In this document: one piece after another, positions 36,075 to 49,077 of the stretch
How the letters are laid out: every line of letters starts with the position of its first letter
Position numbering within the stretch: the first letter of the stretch is position 1
NCBI RefSeq assembly: GCF_932526225.1
Contig: NC_064045.1
Span: 14,688,442-14,752,441 of the forward strand
Source: Nematostella vectensis
Lineage: Eukaryota > Cnidaria > Anthozoa > Actiniaria > Edwardsiidae
DNA: 64,000 bases
Direction: 5' to 3'
The notes under the pieces: generated by a model
Seen by the model: the letters and a program-made list of their open reading frames with translations, nothing else
Told to the model about the DNA's origin: nothing
The model's database searches: none
Translations under genes and position numbers: made by a program

Positions 36075-38578
36075 ATGGCGGACAAACCAAGAGGTCAAAA
36101 TATCAACTTTGAGATTTCTTGTTTTTTTTTCTCTCTATTCCTAACCTTATCATTATCGTTCCTATTATAGGCGGTGTTAGGAAAAGACCACCGAGAAAAG
36201 ACGTGAAGAAGAAAAATGACGTTTACGTTAACCGTAGATCTGACTTCGCGGGACAACTCGAACGATGCCAAAAACTTCTCGATTCAAGGTTGGCATGTGT
36301 TTTTTTTTCTGTTTGTTTTGTTCTTTATATTTGTTTTACGATTAAACCAGATATAAGAAATAGGAGTGTTTTTTTACAGCCTACCCTATCCCTCCCCCCC
36401 CCTCCAATAAATTCCAAGCCTTCCTGTCCTGAGCATGGTTCTAATATTATTTTTTTGCTGGGTTTCTACAAAACAAAGACCTCGAACCTAATACCTAAAA
36501 CCTGTGACCCCAAAAGCTACGACCCCCCAAAAATTTTAGTTATTATTTAGTTTACCTTGTTTCCCAAATGGCTACACAGTGCGAATGTTTCGTATGAAAT
36601 CAGTGATCCTAATAAGGTAATTAAGCAAATTTTGTTGTGATTTTCATGGAGGATATATTCTCATGTGCGCGCCAATGAACTATTTTTAATCGTCGTTTAT
36701 TTGTCCCATTAAAAATTGTAGTTGCACTCATTTTTCAGACACGCTTCTTTGCTCGAAAAATTATCCCCAAAACTCTCCCGGTAAACTAACAGACCCGGCA
36801 ATTACCGGTGATTTAGAAAAATGCCCCCAGAAACGTTTTTGAACTCCCTGGCGAGGAAGAGTGTTTATCAAAACAAAACTTTTGCTTAGCGTGCCGATAC
36901 GGGTTCCCGACAAGTAAATTATAATTTCCAAAGTTTATGAATAGATTGGCTAAATAGTTATTGAAATCCAAGTTTTGTCGATGTCCGCAGACAACTTACA
37001 CCCCAAAAATTGCTGTGGCATTGACATTTTTCGAAAGAAAGACAAAGAACAAATAAATAAAGTCTCATTTTGTAGAAAAACTTCTAATAATTTCGCAAAG
37101 CTGTTTATATTTTTAGGCGCACTGTGACAGCTAAATGTCAAATCATTTGACAGAGATGAAACCTGATTGGTTGGAAGGAAATCCGACAAAATGATGTAAG
37201 CCTTGGTTGGTCCACTTTTTACCGGGCAGTGGTGTGGTTTTCTCTGTGATGAAAACTTTCTACAACTCGACACAACTAGAACATGAAGGGATTTCCCGTA
37301 TAAAGTTAGCGGGCAATTAAGATTTTGGAGGAAACACCCGAAAATGTTTACCGGGTGACATTCCGGGTTTCTGAGTTTATCGGCGTTTTGAGAAACGACC
37401 ACCTGGAAACACAAGTAGTTCCCTATTTCCCAATTAAAAAAAAATAATGAATAAGCTTATTATCTCATAAGGATCACTGATTCCACATGAAACTTCATCC
37501 CATTTTGGGAAACAAAGTAGGCTAAATAATAACGGCAAAATTTTGGGGGTCATATATTTTGGGGTCGTTGCTTTTGGGGTTGTAGCTTTTAGGGTCACAG
37601 GTTTTAGGTTTTAGGTCTTCGTTTTGTAGACACCCATGTCATCCTTGGGGAGGGTTATTCAGGGTTTACATTTCTCCTTACATTCGTCCTAAGGGTCCGA
37701 AGACCCTTGGGGGCACCTCTATACCCAAACAAGTCCCCCCTGTCATTTTTTTTAAGCTTTTGTTTACCAAATTCCTGCATTTCAAACCCTTTTTTTACAT
37801 GGTAAAAATCATATTTCAAGAATAGCAAGAAGGCTCTACCCGTCGACCTGCTAAAGCTTTTACATTCAAGTTCAGTCATCTGTAAAATGGCCCATTGTGG
37901 AATGTTGTTTGTTCTTTAGCCACCAGGAGGTGTGGATTCATGGCCTTGGTGCCGCCATCAACAGAGCTATCAACTTATCCTTACAACTCAAACAGCGTGG
38001 ATTGGGAAGTGTTGAGGTATTGTTTATTTGCTACAATTCTTTACAATAAGAAATTACTTTTTATCATGCAGGGATGATATGTTTTGTATTATTTTATGCA
38101 GAATTGAAATCAAGATGGCCATGAATGAAAGCCATTATCATGCTCTGCTGTGGCATGAGCTCTGTACTAGGAGGCAATACCTGACATTCATGCACATTGA
38201 TGGAGGATGTTTTCTGTTTTAGGTTCAGATGGCCCAGTGAGTTAGGGTGTCATCATGTTGGGCCTCTCATCTCACTCAAACAAACATTATGCATTGTATT
38301 TCTAAACAGGTTTCTCCAAAAACCTCAAGCGTGCAGTTGGTAGATGACCTTGAGCCAGAGAATGATGTAAGGGATATAACAAAACCTATTTCCTAGTCAA
38401 GTTTTAAACTCCAGTGACCACTGGACATAGCTTATAAATATGGGTGCATTGTTATATTGTGTCACTTTTTATACAGGAAGATGAACGGCACACTCGGACC
38501 AGGACAAACTCTGCAATCCATGTCAGAGTGTACAGAATTCCATTAAATCCAACAGAGCAAAGCAAAGAAGCAAGCTAA
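36075..38578 (+). CDS. POP7: RNase P/MRP subunit p20 (POP7/Rpp20), 5 exons, 130 aa
   Basis: Rpp20 is an Alba-fold protein that pairs with Rpp25 to bind the RNA of RNase P and RNase MRP, for tRNA and rRNA processing. Exons: 36075-36093, 36171-36288, 37920-38016, 38310-38366, 38477-38578, with consistent phases. Key blocks: DVYVNRRSDFAGQLERCQKL, IHGLGAAINRAINLSLQL, VQLVDDLEPEND and TRTNSAIHVRVYRI, all matching the family. Length is close to human (140 aa, from memory). Intron 2 carries an inverted-repeat element. An AATAAA at 38638-38643 is a likely poly(A) signal. Confidence 0.95.
36462..37632. mobile_element. ~1.17 kb inverted-repeat element in POP7 intron 2
   Basis: The left arm (about 36462-36620) with AAAACCTGTGACCCCAAAAG and CAGTGATCCTAATAAGG returns as reverse complement at about 37455-37632. 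The arms are roughly 160-180 bases and imperfect. The interior has only short frames with no recognised domain, so it looks non-autonomous. Confidence 0.65.
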
Positions 38579-38789
38579 GAAAACATTTATCCAATATAAT
38601 TCTTGTAAATATACAATACTTGTTCTTTATGAAGAGAAATAAAAAGGGATTTGCAACTTTTCTCCAATTTTGAAAACGGATGCACGTAAGCTAGTTGGGA
38701 TCTATGTACGCACCACAGATAGAATAACTAAAATAATGCTTGCCACAAAGAGAAGTGTAGAAGTCCGCTCGAAAGGCCTAACAGGATTG

Positions 38790-38985
38790 GCTGGATTACC
38801 TCATTGTTCTATTGTATTTTTGTTATATTGTTTTGTTTCCAATTGTTATGTTTGTGGTATCTATTGTATTCCTGTTCTATTGTTTTGTTTCCCATTGTTT
38901 TGTCCGTGGTGTCTATTGTATTTATCATTCTATTGTTTTGTTTCCCGCCCATTGTTTCGTCTGTGGTGCATCAATCCAATGCAGT
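38790..38985. repeat. Degenerate ~55-65 bp tandem repeat (CTATTGTTTTGTTTCC)
   Basis: Three to four imperfect units with TTCTATTGT, TTGTTTCC and GTGGTGTCTATTG recur downstream of POP7. The short phenylalanine/tyrosine-rich open frames they create are not genes. Confidence 0.7.
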
Positions 38986-39055
38986 GAAATCTTCTGATAG
39001 CTTCTGCATGACCCACCACAGGAAACCCAAGCATAGAGTCAGCTGGTAATGGCAC

Positions 39056-40206
39056 ATTTAACACCTTTTGCTGTTCAATAACGGGAAAGGGACATTCATT
39101 TGTGCCAAACGTTGTATCGTTAACGTGCATTGTACGTTCATCAACATCGCACGCATCTTAGCGTGACTTGACTTTCAATAACAATGATTGAATATGCGCG
39201 AACATTAAATAGCATCAACGGAAAATCAATAACGCATTCTTTTGCATGCAATCGAAAATTCAATTACACGTTTGGACAATCAGTAGCGTTTATTGACTAT
39301 CAGTTATAAAAAATAGAAAATTCATTAGTGCTATTAACATAAACAAAGATAATCAATAAGCCTTTTCAGACAATCATGTTCATCAATGTGACATTCATCA
39401 ATGTGGTTTGACAACCATTTATCCGATTTAAACCAAACAACAAGGAAAAATAAAATTTCATTAGAGTTACTATTTTTCTCTTTTCTTTAAACAGTGGGCT
39501 CCTAAAATTAAGAGAAATATAGAACTATAAATAATTTTTAACAAAAAACAAAACAAACAAACAACACTTTTTGTGGAGGGTTTATAAAAGCAAAAAACAT
39601 ATACTCACTCGTTCGCTATAGAAAAACAGAAAACGTTTGTATGAGAAATGCCACCAAGAAACCCCTCGAACACAGGGAAAAGCTAGAAGGGGGGAGAGAG
39701 AGCGTACCACCAAGTATGTGGTCAAATTGGAAGAAATATCACAGTCACTTTGCCTATTTCACCCACTAACGGTCTTATCTTCCACTTTTCTATCATCGGG
39801 GGAATAAATGCACAAAGATTCAACGACTTCACAAACATGACTGAATCTTTACCCAACGAAAACGTCATTTTTATTTATGACGGTGCACCAGCGCACCATA
39901 ACCCACTAGATACCGGCCCAAACACAGAGCTAAAAAAAGTTACAGCCCTACAGCCCATTTCTCAACATCGGAGGCTACAACATAGGAACAGTCACGGGAG
40001 CGAAATGTGGGTAATGGTTTTGTTTTATGCAAACCTATATACCTCGCTGTGTTAGTAGAGATCAATTTCAGGTGTCACTTCAAAAATCGAAATAAAACTA
40101 ATGATATTTTCTTTTCTTATAATGTTTGTTTGAATCGAACAAATGATTGTCAAACCACATGCATGGATGTCACCTTGATGAACATGATTGTCTGAAAAGG
40201 CTTGTT
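39056..40206 (+). mobile_element. DDE transposon copy B, right end truncated at METTL23
   Basis: The left outer end (GTTCAATAACGGGAAAGGG near 39075) matches both ends of copy A. The inner left arm (39245-39550) is the reverse complement of copy A's right arm, so the coding core is in the opposite orientation. On the plus strand, about 39640-40060 encodes a damaged transposase: [15 protein letters not shown] and, in another frame, LQPYSPFLNI, the D-G-A..H and YSPxLN signatures of Tc1/mariner-type DDE enzymes. The right arm ends at about 40206 without its outer inverted repeat, directly against the last METTL23 codon. Confidence 0.72.
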
Positions 40207-41600
40207 AATTTTGATGGACTGTGGTAATCTGCAGCATCTGAATTGTGTGTTTACTTGACAGCTTGCTTCCTCCCACAAGTTCCTTGTCTGCGCCAAACAC
40301 CTCAAGTGGGACCTGAACACACTGCAAACCCCATGTTTTCAGAAGATGGGCAATGGACCAATTTGAACTGCAATAAAAACACAATTAAGAAACAAAAAAT
40401 GGAGTATTTAATGCATCATCAAACAGTGGAAATTTGAATCAGGATATTAGAGGTATAAAAAATGGTTGCTAACTTTTTGCCAAAAGAAGATATGTATCAC
40501 TACCTAACCTTCTTTCTTGGTAAGTCATCCAGAATTGTGCATTCTGGTTCTTCTCCAGTAGGTATGAGATGGTCGCTAAAATACCATTGAAGTCTAAATA
40601 CAATAATGGATTATCTATTAATACTCAAAAGAATATAGACTCTGTGCAAAAGAGAGAGATTTGAACAACTTTCTAGCCCTGAATTGAAAAATTTTGCATA
40701 GAACCATTGCCAGGGGTGTGTGCAGGGAATAAGCCCCCTACCCCTTGGTCACATAAAAGCAGGTCCCTCCCCCTTTGCAAAAATTAGTGGAGCAATAGTA
40801 CCTTTTGGATCATAGAAACAATCTGAGCCCAGAATGATATCCTGGCTGGGCAGATTAATAAGGTTTGGTGAATACTGTCCCCATGTCACACCTAGAACAT
40901 CCAATGTCTGCACATTATTAGCTTGAATACTCTTATGACAGTTTGCCAGGCATTCTGGGTAATCCTCGCTGTCACTCAGTGAAACAAGAGCTCCACATTT
41001 GGCAGCAACAATCCCAGGAAGGGCGGTACCTGCGCCTATCTGGAATGCACATTAAAAGTCACAACGCACAAAGAAATATCACCTAGTTTTCCGAAATACA
41101 AAAAAAAATTAATTGTGTCATGAAATCTTGAGTGTCCATGGTCGGCAGATGCCCAAAGTATCCAATAAATGATGTAAGGAAAACAAAGCATAACTATAAA
41201 AGATTACCATGCGAATTAAAAACGACATCCAAAAATTTTATTTTTTTTTTGTATACAAGCCGTAGACATGCAGTGTATATTACCTCAAGGACTTTCTTCC
41301 CCTGTATCAAAGACCGATTATGCCAGACAAACTGAGCGAGGACTAGAGCACATGGCCAGGTAAACATGCCATACTGCGGATGTACAACCTAAGCAAAAAA
41401 GCACGAACATTGGCCGTTATATACTAGAGTGTGGCTAAAAAAAACCACCAACAAACACGACAAACCGAAGAGCAACATCAAACTATTCAAGAGATCCACA
41501 ATCAATGGCTCCGATAGGCTACCAATGACTCTACCTCGGGAATTTTAACCGTTAATTCATCGTCACCATCGTGGAAATGGAATACTTTCTCTGAATTCAT
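40205..41600 (-). CDS. METTL23: METTL23-like protein methyltransferase, 5 exons, 218 aa
   Basis: METTL23 belongs to the class I SAM-dependent, METTL21-type group; the mammalian protein has been reported to methylate arginine. Exons: 41535-41600, 41284-41388, 40802-41039, 40509-40593, 40205-40367; phases agree. Signatures: HPQYGMFTWPCALVLAQFVW, the SAM-binding VLEIGAGTALPGIVAAKCGA (motif I GxGxG-like), SLSDSEDYPECL, VTWGQ, the post-motif SQDIILGSDCFYDP and FWMTYQERR. The start MNSEKVFHFHDGDDELTVKI is a typical beta-strand lead-in. The C-terminus after SKHTIQMLQI departs from the family and ends at the transposon junction. It is head to head with CHMP6. Confidence 0.92.
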
Positions 41601-42408
41601 TCACAATATTGTCAACATTCAAACTTGACCAAACTCTCGCGGGAAATAGCAAAGATCACCAGGCGTTTCTCCCAGAGCTCCCAGGGTGGAAGAATACTCG
41701 CCCCAGGCCCCTTTTTTTAAGAAAATTTCAAGATGGCGGCTGAAAAGTAGTTTGCGTTTTGTCTCTCTCTGTTCTTCCGTAATTTTCGACCTTCGTTTGT
41801 AAATGTGCAATATTCTGTTTTAAGCCCTGTCCTATTTGTAAATTTGTGGCTTTTCCTATCGCTATCTATCTGTCTTTGTAGTATTGTCATTTATTTTTAT
41901 TGTAAAATCATTGTAAAATGTTGAATCACGTAGCCATCTTTTACCAGATACGAGAAATAGACTTGTCTATGATAGCGTCTTTACTCATATGATGCCAGAA
42001 GGTCTATTTTGACAAGAATAGCAGATGATTTGACATGATTGCTTGAGACTTCACAGGCCTATTTCTCGGTGTTGACTTGTGATGAATATTTTTCTGAAGT
42101 CAACGCCGTACAAATTTCAGAATATGCTTTGCTTGAATTCATGTATTAATACTTATTTAATTTTACTAAATTAATGAAAATAATTTCTAAAAAAATTGTT
42201 TTTTAGATAAAATGGGAGGCCTTTGTGCTACTTCCGAGGAGGTCTGTGTACAAGTTACCGCTCCGCTGACCAAATACTTTGATCAAAACAAATCCAATAT
42301 GTCCTCCGTCCTATTTTGTGTTCCGATATTTCTTGGAGATCTCTGAAACCACGGGAAAATATACGGTTTGTTTTTCGAGACTCAAGGAAATAGAATAGTG
42401 TTTCCAGG
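41601..42408. promoter_or_regulatory. Divergent region between METTL23 and CHMP6
   Basis: This 808-base interval separates the two start codons. AAGATGGCGGC at 41730-41740 is a YY1-like core about 130 bases upstream of METTL23. The 42240-42400 part probably contains the CHMP6 5' UTR. No TATA box stands out. Confidence 0.5.
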
Positions 42409-45400
42409 ATGGGGATATTTTTTAGCAGAAAAAAAGAGCCAGAAAAGCCGAAAATAACAGAACAAGACAAAGCAGTTCTGGTAGGTCATTAGCTATGCTC
42501 TGACTTCCTTCTTCTACAAATTCCTTAAACACATTGACCCCTCAACCGGCCTGTACCGGCTTTGGGAAGTACCCACAACCCCAAAAATTCATAAATGCAA
42601 ACTAAACACAACAAGATGAAGATACTCAAGCATCAGTCTAAGGGATAAATGGTTTTGAAGATATGCATCCAACCAAGGTGTTGGCAACTACTCTTTAAGC
42701 CAAATAATAGCACAGGCTCTTTGACAAATTTCAAATTGGACAAGGAAAGAAAAGCAGAATCACCCCTCTCAATAAAACGCTCAAAATACAACACAAGGGA
42801 GAGAGATCAGCAAACACAGCTCAAGACACAAATAGATACCTTTATTCTGATCCTCCAGGTTCATTTCCATGGCCTCAAAACACAATGTCCACTCCTTGAA
42901 GGCTTGTAAAACCATGAAGATGCCTTTACGGATTGAAAAGCATTCTGGGAGATCCAGGGAAAAATTCACCAGGGGAGGGCCAGTCAACACTCCTCTTCCC
43001 AAAGTCAGATGGTTTTTTATAAGTCTTTTCACCCCAAAGCCAAACAAATCAATTCCAGGTCATACAGACCCAGAATAGCAGTGTAAACAATTTTGGAATC
43101 AATTTGGTTTCAGAAAAGACAGCATTTAGGAGAGAAGTGGTGATTCATTAGAAAATTATTTTCTCATCCAGGCAAAGCCAAACAAGAAAAAATCATCATG
43201 AATCCACCCTTACTTGCTAATATCCATAAGCAAAGCACTCAATTATGCCTCAGTAGACTTCATGATGTCCTGAGACACTCTCCTAATATGCTCGTAGCTG
43301 TATTTTTGATGAAAAATACAAGCAACCATCAACTTGTGCTGGCTTCAGCACAACAACGAGGGATTAAAAGTGGGGGCCGCAAAGCACTGTTGAAAAGCTT
43401 GGATACCGCTGACTAGGTGCAGCTGTGTTTGACTTTGACGGGCTGTATAAAACTCAGAATAGGGGGGGAGGTATCTGTTTTCAGTCTGTTTTTTGTAAAT
43501 TGAGCTAAAAAATAGCCAGAAGTCAATGGGTTAAAAAGATGTTATGTATTGTTTTCTCTATGCTAAGGCTCTGAAACAGCAAAGGGACAAGCTGAAAAAA
43601 TACCAGAAAAAGGTAAGAATTATTTTCCATGGTACATCCACCTTTTGATTGAGACACCAAAAAATACATAAGAGTTTATAACAAAATATAGCTATCGGTG
43701 TTTGGTTTTCAAACTGCCTCTGCGCTTATTGATTACAGGAATTTTGAAAATCGCGTTGTCTTGTCTTGGCAACTTTTTTTTTTGGTTGGCTGCCGTCAAG
43801 AGTTGTACACACTTGATGGGGTTCCAGTCGAACTTCGCTTGCCATTGTAGATTTGTAAAGATGAGGACGAGCATATATCTTTTTTTTCTATTTCCTCGCT
43901 TTTTAAGACTTGGTAAAGAAAGATTATTACAAAGTTCAAACAATGGATACAAGAATAACTTTTTCCTAAAACTAAGATGGGGGTGTAATCGACATCTCTG
44001 GAGTGTTTACCAGTTCAAGTCGATTGGTTCATTCAAGCAAATGAAATTCAACTGGATTATTTTGGCTTGTTTTGAGCACAAGGCTTTTACCTGTAAGGAT
44101 GAATGGTTTGATTATTAAAATATCTTCTTATTGGTTTATACTTCATTTCATTGCATTTTTACTCACAAACTGAGTTGTAGATATAGAATTTCTTCCACGT
44201 GCGAATGTGTCTATTGGATTTACTTTGTAAGGGATTGTCTAATGTTTATCACCCACTTGTGAAACTCTTGACGTCACAAGTGATAGGCAAATAACATATT
44301 CGGATGTCGCTGGTTTCATGCGTAAATTTGCTGAAATAGCTCATTTTAGAAGGATAAAAAAAACAGGTTTCCGTTTAAACCATGTATCAAAAATTGGAGG
44401 AATTATTGTTGGGATATTACCCTATATAATAACTAGTCAATTTTATAAAATAAGCGAAAGAGAATTTTGTGACATGTTTGCTTAAAGATAATTGTGAATT
44501 TCTGCAAAATTTGTTCTGAACATGATCCTTCACAGAGTATACAGCTATAAACATTCCGAGTATATAGCAATCCCGTGTTTTGTTGTCCCCAAAATGCCAA
44601 TGATAAAAACTTACAAGCGCTCAAAAAATGCCTGACTCTGAAATAAATACACCAAAAATTAGAACTAGTTTTATAATGATAGAACAATACACCATGGTGA
44701 GTTTAAAAGGAAAGCCTGGTACACTACTCTACTACCTCATGTTTACAAATAATTTTTTTAAAAGGAGCTGCTCATAATTTTCTCATTTTCTACACCGCTA
44801 AAAATACATTGGAACCCCCTGTAATATACCATAGTATGGTAATAGGTAATAGCATGGTAAATTGATTATTCATTTCAGATCAATGTGAACCTTGAAAAAG
44901 AAAGACAGTTGGCCAAAGAACTATTACAACAAGGGAAAAGAAAGTATGTTTTATAGATCTTTAGTTGCCCCTCCCTCCCCCTTCCTTCCCCTCCATTCCC
45001 CTCCCTCCCCCTCCTAGCCATGCGCTTGCAATAGCTGTTATCACTACAGTAGCTGTAGTTCTACTATCCAGAATTTTTTAAACATTGGCATAAACAATAT
45101 TGAAGTTAAGGGCTTTCAAAAAATGTTATAAAAAAATGGGGGGTACTGACCTAGTCTTTTGAAAATTAAGTTCTGTTTGTCGAGCTGCCAAAATCCGATC
45201 TCCTAAACAACAACCCGTAGAGCTAGCGTTCAAAACAAATCACATTTAAGAGATCGCACTAAAAGACACTGTTTTTGCCACTATTTATACAGTAAAAAAC
45301 ACCATTTTGAAGTATTTTTACGGCTTTTAAAGATATCAAACAAACTTCAACTATCCAACTTTTTTTTCTTCTTTCAGGATATCATTTTACTTTTTGAGCA

Positions 45401-48400
45401 AATAAAAAATTGGGGTAACCAGCTTCGTTTTTCTGTCAAAGCGATTTTAAGTAAAAAACATGCGCCTTTTGCTTTGTTTTCTTATACAACTGTGGCACCC
45501 ACGCACTTAATACTGGAAAATTCGAACAAACAGCGCATGCCACTATGCGCAGAAGGGATGCACAGTGCAATTACCTGTTGTTTGATAAAGTCACCTAAAA
45601 CCTGTTGTTTGATAAAGTACCGAAGTTTGTTTCACAATGTCAGTGACACAGCACTTAATAGTTGTATTTAAAGAGATTTTCAATGTTTGCTCCCTTACAG
45701 CAAAGCCAAGTTACTGTTGAAGAAAAAGAGGTATCAGGAACAACTCCTGCAGAGAACGGACAACCAACTGGACAACTTGGAGAAACTGGTATGGAGCTGT
45801 TATATTGCTATTAAGTGGCCACCCTTGAATTCAGGCCAAGTGTCCACTTTATAGAGGTTTTTTATTAAGTGGCCACCCTTGAACCCAGGCCAAGTGTCCA
45901 CTTTATAGAGGTTTTCTTATTAAGTGGCCACCCTTGAACCAAATCCAAGTGTCCACTTTATAGAGGTTTTCTTATTAAGTGGCCACCCTTGAACCCAGGC
46001 CAAGTGTCCATTTTATAGAAGTTTTTTTATTAAGTGGCCACCCTTGAACCCAGGCCAAGTGTCCATGTTATAGAGGTTTTTTTTTATTAAGTGGCCACCC
46101 TTGAACCAAAGCCAAGTGTCCACTTTATAGAAGTTTTCTTATTAAGTGGCCACCCTTGAACCCAGGCCAAGTGTCCACTTTATAGAGGTTTTCTTATTAA
46201 GTGGCCACCCTTGAACCCAGGCCAAGTGTCCACTTTATAGAGGTTTTCTTATTCGATGGCTTCCCTTGAATCCAAGTTCACACAGAAAAGCATTGATCCT
46301 AAGATATGGTGTGACTCACCATTAAAAAAAAACTCTTTTTTTGCAAATTGTTACCTGTTCACTTTCTGTCCACATGCTGCTTTGATCCAATGATATTTTC
46401 TGGTAAAAGTAAGAGGAAATAGCACATTAAGGACGAAAAGATGACTGCAGCCCTTGAATGGCGATGGCTGCTTAGCAAAGGGTAGAGACTGTAATGTTTG
46501 AGTGACCAAACTTTTGTGGCTTTGGAATATGTGTAATGGCTCGCCCAATCTTATACCGTAAGATACTTACAACACTCTGTATTATGTGTTATTCCAGGTA
46601 CAAGAAATAGAATTTGCACAGGTGCAAATCAAGGTTGTAGAAGGCTTGAAGACAGGGAATGAATGCTTGAATCAATTACACGAGGTTGGTAAAGTAGAGG
46701 GCTAATTTTGAAAAAAAAAAGCAATGGAAATGGATTGTCTTTGCTCCACCAAACTGATAATATCATCGTGGGTGGGCTAGGGGGTGGACCAATGTCACCT
46801 ATTCTTAGAATTAGTAAAGATAAAGTAAAGATAAAGATAAAATATAGCAACAACAAGATTCCTGAGCCTTTATGAAATCTTCATCCCCTATCCTCTTAAT
46901 TGCCAATCCCTAGTCACCCCTAACCATCACAATCTTTAATCTAATCTAAACAGAAGATTTATTCCTCTTTAGTAACTGTTCTTCACCTAGAACTGATTTG
47001 CCCATCCAGTCATGCCAACAAGTGCTAGATCAAGGGGTAGATAGCTAGATCAAGGGGTAGATAGCTAGATCAAGGGGTAGATAGCTAGATCAAAGGGTAG
47101 ATAGCTAGATCAAAGGGTAGATAGCTAGATCAAGGGTTAGATAGCTAGATCAAGGGGTAGATAGCTAGATCAAGGGGTAGATAGCTAGATCAAGGGGTAG
47201 ATAGCTAGATCAAGGGATAGATAGCTAGATCAAGGGGTAGATAGCTAGATCAAGGGGTAGATAGCTAGATCAAGGAGTAGATAGCTAGATCAAGGGGTAG
47301 ATAGCTAGATCAAGGGGTAGATAGCTAGATCAAAGGGTAGATAGCTAGATCAAGGGGTAGATAGCTAGATCAAAGGGTAGATAGCTAGATCAAGGGGTAG
47401 ATAGCTAGATCAAAGGGTAGATAGCTAGATCAAGCTTTGGGAAGTGCTAGGTAGATAGCTAGATCAAGCTTTGGAAAGTGCTAGGTAGATAGCTAGATCA
47501 AGCTTTGGAAAGTGCTAGGTAGATAGCTAGATCAAGCCTTGGGAAGTGCTAGGTAGATAGCTAGATCAATCTTTGGGAATGTAATGTTTGGCTTGAGTGT
47601 TAAGCCTGTTTGATGCCATTCTTATTTGACTTCAGATGATGTCCATCGAGGACGTAGAGAGGATTATGGATGAAACCAAAGAAGCAGTCGAATACCAAAA
47701 GGTCAGTCCTCTCTTGAATATGGCACATGTTGTTCTGATTCCTTGTATAAAGAAGGCTTCATTGAAAAAGCTCTCTCTGATAAATTTTTGTGCTTTAGCA
47801 TTTTCCTTGTGTAATCAATAGGAAATTGATGATCTGCTGAGTGGAAGCCTCACAAGTGAAGATGAGGATGCCGTTCTCCAAGAACTAGAGGCACTGACAG
47901 AGGTACAGATATGGATATTACAAGGGTAGTATCCAGGTAGTGTGGCCAGATTTGGGCAGGGGGGAAACAGGGGGTGGGGTAATCAAGAGCTAGACGCACT
48001 GACAGAAGTACAGTGACCATATTAGGGCTTACTAGGTATCTTTACTTAAAGTGCATATAATAGCCTCTCATGTATTTACTGGTAATACTTGACTTTTACT
48101 TGTTTCCTTAATTTCAGTCTATTTCTGAGAAATTTCCTGATGTACCAAAAGAAGAACCAGAAATCTCTCTTCCGGAGGCTCCATCTACAGAACCTGGTAA
48201 GCCTTCCTTTTTACCTGCATTAACCATACTGAGAAATTGTTATAAAATGCATTTTGTAATTTCAGAAAAGATCCGCATTCCACTCCCAGAATTTACAATC
48301 CTTTCATGAAGGGTACAAATATTCTTTTCAATCACATATTATTGCAATGTTTGGCCGGCAGTCCTCTTAGTTGCACAAATTTTCAAAAACCCATTTGAAT

Positions 48401-49077
48401 TGTCATTCCATTTTTTCAAAGAGCCCTTGTCAACAACATCCTTGTTTTTGTTCTATGATATTGAAAAACAAGTGATACCACAAAACTTCGAGATGACCAC
48501 CTTAAAACAAGGTTTTATACTTTATTCGTTATATTCTATCAAAAATAAAGTTTTATCATATTCTTTATTGTTACAATATCTGGGTTCCCTGTGGTAAGAA
48601 CAATAAAGTCCCGGATGCAGTCCTCCATTTTGGCTACAGAGCTAAACACTCGTGTTGTTGTCTTTCTCTGATCTGCTTGTGAGATTATCCACTGTTAGCC
48701 CACATCTTGAAACATTTATCATATTCTATCAAAAATAAAGTTTTCAAAAAATGGATGGAATTAATGGTGTTGCTTTCTCAAAAAAAATTGATTAAGGATG
48801 ATAAAATGTAGGCTGACCCTTTCAGGGCTATAATAAATGACCAGTCCCAGGGAGTGGTCATGTAGTTTTTGACCTGTTTTGGAACACGACGAGGTACTAA
48901 AAATAGTCTTCAAGGTTATCGCTAACAGGGAGTCTTGTTGCATGTGTCCACAATTAGCTACCACAAGCAAATTACATTTGGCACATTAATGAAGGCATTT
49001 GCTTTTTTTTTATCTCAGGAGTTGCAAGAAAAGCTCAGAAAGAGAAACATCAAGCAGAAATGGTAGCAGCTTCCTAG
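42409..49077 (+). CDS. CHMP6: CHMP6 / Vps20 (ESCRT-III subunit), 9 exons, 213 aa
   Basis: CHMP6 links ESCRT-II to ESCRT-III polymerisation on endosomes during multivesicular-body sorting. Exons: 42409-42480, 43568-43612, 44879-44943, 45701-45788, 46598-46684, 47636-47701, 47822-47902, 48118-48196, 49019-49077, all phases consistent. The start MGIFFSRKKEPEKPKITEQD has Gly2 for N-myristoylation, followed by a basic coiled region (LKQQRDKLKKYQKK, AKLLLKKKRYQEQLL). IEFAQVQIKVVEGLKTGNEC, MMSIEDVERIMDETKEAVEY and EIDDLLSGSL follow, and the end EMVAAS matches the family. Length is near the human 201 aa. Introns 4 and 5 hold tandem arrays. Confidence 0.97.
45805..46260. repeat. ~55 bp minisatellite, ~8 copies, CHMP6 intron 4
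   Basis: Units containing ATTAAGTGGCCACCCTTGAA and CCAAGTGTCCACTTTATAG recur every 55-57 bases; length differences lie in a T run. The array starts about 17 bases after the exon 4 donor. Confidence 0.92.
47020..47575. repeat. 20 bp minisatellite (~22 copies) grading into a ~35 bp variant (~5 copies), CHMP6 intron 5
   Basis: The unit AGATCAAGGGGTAGATAGCT is almost invariant from about 47029 to 47430. It then lengthens to units including AGATCAAGCTTTGG and GAAGTGCTAGGTAG. The two parts share the AGATAGCTAGATCAA core, so the longer unit is a local derivative. Confidence 0.95.

Noticed and set aside
36119-36550. 143-residue plus-strand ORF
   Set aside because: It merely contains POP7 exon 2 with read-through into both flanking introns; the spliced model explains the conserved part.
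38670-39049. Hydrophobic Cys/Phe/Val-rich ORFs as a membrane protein
   Set aside because: They come from a degenerate tandem repeat in overlapping frames, with no family match.
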